Positions 59,146 to 64,000 of a stretch of DNA of 64,000 nt are shown here, in pieces; the stretch's first letter is position 1; each line of letters begins with the position of its first letter. A model generated the notes under the pieces. It saw nothing but the letters and a program-made list of their open reading frames with translations, was not told the DNA's origin and made no database searches. Location: contig OY764869.1 in NCBI GenBank assembly GCA_963668585.1, forward strand, positions 3,662,371 through 3,726,370. Reading direction: 5' to 3'. A program made the translations under genes and the position numbers. This DNA is from Bin87 sp963668585. Its GTDB lineage: Bacteria > Chloroflexota > Dehalococcoidia > Lucifugimonadales > UBA3495.

Positions 59146-60581
59146 CATCAGTTTCCAACCCCGACGACATCGTCTTCCTCTCCGCAGCCGCCATCTCCGC
59201 TGCCATCCGCGCCGGAGAGTTCACCGCTACCGACGCGGTCAACGCATACCTGCGGCGCATTGATTCCATCGACAGCGACATCAAGGCCTACATCACCGTA
59301 ACCCGCGAGGAGGCGCTCGGAGCGGCTGCCGATGCTGACGACGCCCTGCGTCGCGGCGACGATGCGGCCATCAACGCACCGCTGTTCGGCGCGCCCGTCG
59401 CCATCAAGGACCAGTTCAACACCGCCGGCATCCTCACCAGCAACGGGTCCCGCGCCTACTCCGACAATGTCCCCAGCGACGATGCCACCGTGGTCACCCG
59501 GCTCAAGGCCGCCGGCGCGATCCTGATGGGCAAACTCAACCTCAGCGAGCTTGCAATGGGCGGCACATCCGACCCGCCCTACGGCACGCCCCAGAACCCC
59601 TGGCGCTTCGGCCACACGCCCGGCGAATCCAGCAGCGGTTCCGGCGCGGCCTTGGCCGCCCACCTCTGCGCCGCCTCGGTTGGAGAGGACACCGGCGGCA
59701 GCGGACGCGGCCCCGCATCCTACTGCAACGGCGTCGGCCTGCGGCCCACCTTCACCCGCATCAGCCGCCACGGAATCACCCCCATGTGCTGGTTCATGGA
59801 CGCCGCGTCGCCCATGACCAAAACCGTGGAGGATTGCGCCCTCGTCCTCGGGGCAATCGCCGGCTACGATCCCCTGGACCCCACTACCAGCCGCCGGCCA
59901 GTCCCTGACTATTACGGGATGATCGACGGCGACATTCGGGGTATGCGCGTCGGCCGCATGACTGAACTGTGCGACGCCCCCGACATGCACGCCGACGTGC
60001 GACGCGCCGTTGACGCCGCCCTGGAAACCCTGGCCGGCCTGGGTGCGGAAATCACCGACGTTTCGCTGCCGCTCACCGAAATCGCCGGCGCGATTTTCGT
60101 GGGCATCGCCGACACCGAGGGGGCAGGCGCGCGCGACGGGTTGATGCGTCGCGCCCCCGAGCAGCTTGACCGGGCCTCTCGCACCCGATTGCAGTCCGCC
60201 GCGCTGGTTCCCGCCAAGGTGCAGAATCGCGCCATGAAAGCTCGGGTGCTGCTCCGACGCCAGTTGGAGGACGCCTTCCGAGATGTGGACATTCTCGTCT
60301 CTCCCACCGCGCCCTATCCGGCGCCGCGCCACGACGCCCTGACCGCTCCCTTCGAATCAGCCGACGACGTGCGCCAGCGGTTCTTCTTCCGCCGTTCGTA
60401 CACCGGTTGCTATCCTCTGGCCGGGATGCCGGCGGTGTCCATCCCCGGCGGTTTCACCGACGACGGCCTGCCCATCGGGTTGCAGATTGGCGGCGGCCCA
60501 TTCGCAGAAGGGACCATCCTCCGGGCCTCCTACGCCTACCAGGAAGCAACCGAATGGCACACCCGCCGCGCTCCGGTGTAG
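59142..60581 (+). CDS. Amidase signature family enzyme (AtzE/GatA-like)
   Basis: 479 residues. The Ser-cisSer-Lys triad is visible: Lys89 in GAPVAIKDQF, the cis-Ser in GESSSGSGAALAA (about 163-165), and the nucleophile Ser187 in GEDTGGSGRGPA (consensus GSDTGGSIR). It hydrolyses amides to acid and ammonia. It starts inside the MNT stop codon (ATGA, 59142-59145). With the GatC-like gene upstream it may form an AtzG/AtzE-type pair split by the HEPN/MNT genes. GatA of tRNA amidation is the alternative, but gatB is absent here. Confidence 0.9.
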   Translation: MTSVSNPDDIVFLSAAAISAAIRAGEFTATDAVNAYLRRIDSIDSDIKAYITVTREEALGAAADADDALRRGDDAAINAPLFGAPVAIKDQFNTAGILTSNGSRAYSDNVPSDDATVVTRLKAAGAILMGKLNLSELAMGGTSDPPYGTPQNPWRFGHTPGESSSGSGAALAAHLCAASVGEDTGGSGRGPASYCNGVGLRPTFTRISRHGITPMCWFMDAASPMTKTVEDCALVLGAIAGYDPLDPTTSRRPVPDYYGMIDGDIRGMRVGRMTELCDAPDMHADVRRAVDAALETLAGLGAEITDVSLPLTEIAGAIFVGIADTEGAGARDGLMRRAPEQLDRASRTRLQSAALVPAKVQNRAMKARVLLRRQLEDAFRDVDILVSPTAPYPAPRHDALTAPFESADDVRQRFFFRRSYTGCYPLAGMPAVSIPGGFTDDGLPIGLQIGGGPFAEGTILRASYAYQEATEWHTRRAPV

Positions 60582-60593
60582 AGAGCGCAGAAC

Positions 60594-63065
60594 CTAACGC
60601 TCCCGCACCCCGTGCGTTTCCACCCAAAGGGACTTGCCATCGCTGACATATTCGATGGTGCCGTCGCGGGCGGTCAGGAATACCCGGTCGTGTCCGGCCC
60701 ACTGCTCCAACCGGCCCAGCACGTCGTCATGGGGGTGCCCAAACCGGTTGTCCCGCCCCGCTGTAATCGCCGCGCTGCGTGGATTCACCCGCTCCATAAA
60801 AGCCTGCGTCGTCGAGGTGCGGCTTCCGTGATGCGCAACCTTCAGCACGTCGGACCGGAGCCTGTCCCCGGAAGTCACCGCCAGGTGCCGCTCGGCCTCC
60901 ACCTCAATGTCTCCGGTAAGCAGAAACGATACTTCACCGAACACAACCCTCAGCACCAGGCTGCTATTGTTGGCGTTGTCGTCCACTCCGGGCGGCGGCC
61001 CACCCGGCGGTGGATACAGCGATTCCATCACCACTTCCTGACCCAACAGGATCCGGTGTCCCGCGCTGATCTCCGCAATCCGATGCTGGCGGTCGGTCAA
61101 CACGGCCCGCCATTGGGGATACAACGCGGCATCTCCCACGCCGCCCGCTCCATGCAGAACCACGCCGGCCCGGTAACGGTTCAGCACGCCCAGCAATCCC
61201 GCGACATGATCGCTGTCCAGGTGAGTGGCGGCCACTACGTCCAACTGCCGATCGCCCGGAGGAAGCAGGGGGTCCAACACGGCCAAGGTGGCTTCCGCGT
61301 CCGGCCCGCCGTCCACCAGCATCTGCCGTCCCTCCGGCGTGACGATCAGGATGGCATCCCCCTGTCCCACGTCCAGCACATAGACATGGAGCAGCCCGTC
61401 GGCCCTGGCGCCCGCGCATTGACCAACCAGCAGCAGAACCGCGATTGCCACCACCGGCGTCGCGCCGGCCAGAAAACCAGGTAGCTGCTGGGGACGCCAA
61501 CGGGGACGCCTCCGCAGCGCGGAGACGGCGCGGCGCACCCGCCTGGACGATACCGATACTGCCAACAACGCCAGCGCCGCCAGCCACGTCACCGCCACCG
61601 GGGCCGTGAGCCACGGAGCCGAGAGCAGCATCGGCGGCATGGCTTCCGCCACCCATATCAGCCAGGCCAGCGGAGCCCACGTCAGCGCGCCGACCCACAC
61701 CGCCAGCGGCGCCGCGATCAAACCAGCCAGGGATGTAGCGGCTGCACCCACCAGCGCCGCCGGCATGGCGGGCATCGCCAGTATCGTGGCCGGCACGCTC
61801 ATCAGCGGTATCGCGCCGAAATGCCACGCCACCAGCGGCAGCGTCGCCAGCGAGGTGGTCGTCGAAATCACCACCGACGCGACCAGCAGTGACAAACCAT
61901 GCTGACCCCAGCGCGCCGGCCACGAACCTGCCCCAGAAAACGGCGCGGCCATCGCTGCGGTCAACGCCGTGATCAATGGCAACCCGAGTATGACGCCGGC
62001 CATCGCGGTGAAACTCAATTGGAACGACAGGCTAGAAAGCAGCGCGGGATCAATGGCGACCATCACCGCACCGGCCAGGAGCAGCGCCGTCAGGCCGCGG
62101 ATTCCCCTTCCGAGCAGTCCCTGCGCCAGGAAAAGGCTCCCCATGATGGCGGCGCGCACCACTGGAGGGTCCAGGCCTGACAGTACAGCGTACGTCCAGA
62201 CCACCAGCGCAGCAGTCGCTATGGCAGATGCACTGTTGCGACCGGCCACGGCGGACGCCGCCGCCAGCGTCAGCGCCATCACGACCCCAACGTGCAGGCC
62301 AGAGATCGCCAACAGATGCGACATCCCCGCCGTCCGGAAGGACTCCTTGACGTCGTGGGGCAACTCCGAGCGAATGCCCAGCAGCAACGCCTGCGCCAAA
62401 CCCGATTCGGGAGCCGGGACCGCGCGTTGTATGCCGGATGCCAGGGCAATCCTGACTCCATGCAGCGCCGCCACGGGCTTGGATCCGCCGCCCGTCGCTG
62501 CCAACTCCGCCCGCCTCGCCCACATGACGCCGGCGATCTGCTGCGACTCCAGCCACGCCGCGTAGTCGAAATCGCCGATCGGTTCCGGCCGTTCCACCGC
62601 GCCGGTCACTCGCAGCGTATCTCCGTACCGCAGGAAGGGCCGCCCACGCCGAGCGGCCAGTTCGTCCGGCGGCAGAGTCCTTACCAGCAGGTTCGTCTCC
62701 ACGGGAAGCGTAGCGGCCTCTGCATCATCAACGCCCACCACTCGCCCCCTAAAACTGTACCCGCTGCCGGATGCCGCCGGAGCATCGGCTACCAGGACGG
62801 TTGCGGTGATCCCTGTCCCTGATGGTATGACCGGCAGTGCGTCGCCGGCGGAGGTATCGGCCCGCCAGACGCCGAACAGCAACGCCGCCGCCAGCAGCGC
62901 CGGCCCGGCGGGGATACGAAACAGCCTCAAACCCACCGCGCCAGCCAGTCCTGCCAACGACAGCAGCAGCATCGGGAGCGGGAAAGGCAACGGCGTGTCC
63001 AGCCAGACGCCCAGCCCCACGCCGATGATCAGGGCCGCCAGGATTCCGTCGGGAACCAGTCGCAT
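60594..63065 (-). CDS. comEC: Competence channel ComEC/Rec2
   Basis: 823 residues. ComEC passes single-stranded DNA across the inner membrane. Layout: two or three N-terminal spans, a DUF4131/OB-like external domain (about 85-190), the competence domain with many spans (SHLLAISGLHVGVVMAL at about 242, then to about 520), and a metallo-beta-lactamase-like domain with VLDVGQGDAILIV (about 563), THLDSDHVAGLL (about 605), LLTGDIE and VAHHGSRTS (about 745). The metal ligands H-x-D-x-D-H are intact, so the nuclease-like domain may be active. ATG 63065. comEA lies 80 bases upstream on the same strand. Confidence 0.94.
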   Translation of the reverse strand: MRLVPDGILAALIIGVGLGVWLDTPLPFPLPMLLLSLAGLAGAVGLRLFRIPAGPALLAAALLFGVWRADTSAGDALPVIPSGTGITATVLVADAPAASGSGYSFRGRVVGVDDAEAATLPVETNLLVRTLPPDELAARRGRPFLRYGDTLRVTGAVERPEPIGDFDYAAWLESQQIAGVMWARRAELAATGGGSKPVAALHGVRIALASGIQRAVPAPESGLAQALLLGIRSELPHDVKESFRTAGMSHLLAISGLHVGVVMALTLAAASAVAGRNSASAIATAALVVWTYAVLSGLDPPVVRAAIMGSLFLAQGLLGRGIRGLTALLLAGAVMVAIDPALLSSLSFQLSFTAMAGVILGLPLITALTAAMAAPFSGAGSWPARWGQHGLSLLVASVVISTTTSLATLPLVAWHFGAIPLMSVPATILAMPAMPAALVGAAATSLAGLIAAPLAVWVGALTWAPLAWLIWVAEAMPPMLLSAPWLTAPVAVTWLAALALLAVSVSSRRVRRAVSALRRRPRWRPQQLPGFLAGATPVVAIAVLLLVGQCAGARADGLLHVYVLDVGQGDAILIVTPEGRQMLVDGGPDAEATLAVLDPLLPPGDRQLDVVAATHLDSDHVAGLLGVLNRYRAGVVLHGAGGVGDAALYPQWRAVLTDRQHRIAEISAGHRILLGQEVVMESLYPPPGGPPPGVDDNANNSSLVLRVVFGEVSFLLTGDIEVEAERHLAVTSGDRLRSDVLKVAHHGSRTSTTQAFMERVNPRSAAITAGRDNRFGHPHDDVLGRLEQWAGHDRVFLTARDGTIEYVSDGKSLWVETHGVRER

Positions 63066-63145
63066 GGGCCCGTCAGCGATCCTGTCGGGAGCGAATCAAC
63101 CGCGCCTTTCCATGCTGATGGACGAGGACAACCAAGCGACAACCG

Positions 63146-63853
63146 TCACTGGCTGCCGACCGTGATCAGGCCAGCGATCCGCCCGTAGATGCCATCGCCG
63201 ATTCCCGATACCGCCGTTATACCGTCGGCGGTCGCGAACGGTCCGGCCTGCTCCCGGTGCGACACGATCGATTCCGCTCTGACGCTGCCAATACCCGGCA
63301 GCGTTTCCAGACACTCGGCGGACGCCGCATTGATGTCCAGCGGAGTCGCGCACAGGGAGACGGGCGTAGGCTGGTCGGCCTCTCGCTGACCCGTGCTGAC
63401 GGCCGCGGAGACGGTCTCCACCGCTGCGGATTCCGGCTCGCCAGTGGCGGGTATCCGATAATGAACCGCATCGGAGACGTATGCCGCCAGGTTGATCCGA
63501 TCGAGGTCGGCGTCGTCCGTCGGGCCACCGGCCAAGTCGACCACGTCGGTCAATCGATGTCCGTCCGGTATCTCATAAACTCCCGGGTTGACCACTTCGC
63601 CCGTGAGATACACTGCAATATCCTCGGGCGTGGGGCTGACCTCCGGAGTCTCTCTGGACGGAGTGTTGGCCTTTGGAGTTGGTTCGGCGCCCGTTGACGC
63701 ATCGACAAGCGGGATGATCTGGACGTCACCCCCGACGCTGCTATCGCCACCGTGGTTCCCGAACAGCGTCCAGCCCGCCACCGTCAGTATGGTGATCGCA
63801 ACCGCAACGGAGACGACGGTTGCCCAGATGCGCCTGTTGCCGATAGATGCCAC
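63146..63853 (-). CDS. comEA: Competence DNA receptor ComEA
   Basis: 235 residues. ComEA binds incoming double-stranded DNA outside the membrane and hands it to ComEC. Seen: one N-terminal anchor (IWATVVSVAVAITILTVAGW, about 9-28), a Thr/Pro linker, an SLBB-like domain (VYLTGEVVNPGVYEIPDGHR, about 82-101), and the helix-hairpin-helix pair (DINAASAECLETLPGIGSVR, and FATADGITAVSGIGDGIYG at the C-terminus). Start is GTG 63853, preceded by GGAGGA. Probably an operon with comEC. Confidence 0.93.
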   Translation of the reverse strand: MASIGNRRIWATVVSVAVAITILTVAGWTLFGNHGGDSSVGGDVQIIPLVDASTGAEPTPKANTPSRETPEVSPTPEDIAVYLTGEVVNPGVYEIPDGHRLTDVVDLAGGPTDDADLDRINLAAYVSDAVHYRIPATGEPESAAVETVSAAVSTGQREADQPTPVSLCATPLDINAASAECLETLPGIGSVRAESIVSHREQAGPFATADGITAVSGIGDGIYGRIAGLITVGSQ

Positions 63854-64000
63854 AGCGATGATTCCTCCGGTTCAGCCGCCCAGGCGAGTTGATTGGTTCC
63901 GCTCGTCGGAGATATTGCCACTCGATGTTATGACCATGACAGAGCAATCCCAAATGCGTCTAACCCGGTCCGATGCCGATTTGTATTGCAGAATCATTGC

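Overview
The window is a GC-rich bacterial chromosome segment. An inference from gene content (no marker phylogeny was possible) is a member of the Chloroflexota, most like the Dehalococcoidia/SAR202-type lineages. The pointers are an hspR-grpE-dnaK operon, a DUF1800-DUF1501-NHL cluster, a fused double CaiB/BaiF CoA-transferase beside an MFS carrier, a hydantoinase, an amidase, YciI and BNR proteins, a GAF-PAS-kinase-like-REC-wHTH fusion, and huge secreted proteins built of cadherin-like and related repeats. Several promoters are sigma70-like with an extended -10 (TGnTATAAT).

Layout. 1-4.4 kb: end of an oxidoreductase-like gene, a zinc-ribbon gene and the hspR-grpE-dnaK heat-shock operon, arranged around a perfect 17-bp-arm palindrome that carries a sigma70-like promoter in each direction. 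4.4-4.9 kb: tRNA-Leu(GAG), tRNA-Cys(GCA), tRNA-Leu(TAA). 4.86-20.4 kb: a genomic island in the 3' end of tRNA-Leu(TAA), bounded by a 26-bp direct repeat. It holds a decayed hsdM, two abutting insertion sequences, an excisionase-like gene, a tyrosine integrase and a 2435-residue secreted repeat protein; the last lies between two 485-bp copies of the integrase 3' end. 20.4-31 kb: an IS-rich zone (IS5-like, IS1380, IS256, a possible MITE) with wrecked ugd and acetyltransferase genes, interrupted by an intact DUF1800/DUF1501/NHL cluster with a strong promoter.

31-45 kb: two tRNAs (Arg CCT, Ala CGC), a second secreted repeat protein, an NHL protein, dnaA, an orphan DNA methyltransferase, a GNAT, an MFS/CoA-transferase pair and an amino-acid-type binding lipoprotein. 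45-55.7 kb: a hydantoinase whose upstream region is duplicated on the far side of a sensor-like protein with a degenerate kinase core; then a compact, AT-richer DGQHR plus GIY-YIG gene pair with its own promoter, a D-2-hydroxyacid dehydrogenase, a BNR protein and a second MFS carrier. 55.7-64 kb: an S9 peptidase, a GatC/AtzG-like small protein and an amidase split by a HEPN/MNT-type pair (the HEPN-like gene has a premature stop), and comEC-comEA for DNA uptake.

The most interesting candidates are the DGQHR/GIY-YIG pair (50.3-51.8 kb), the pseudokinase-response-regulator fusion (47.5-50 kb), the tRNA-Leu island whose giant adhesin-like gene could be looped out by recombination, and the divergent palindromic heat-shock promoter. 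No rRNA gene, CRISPR array or origin of replication could be supported.
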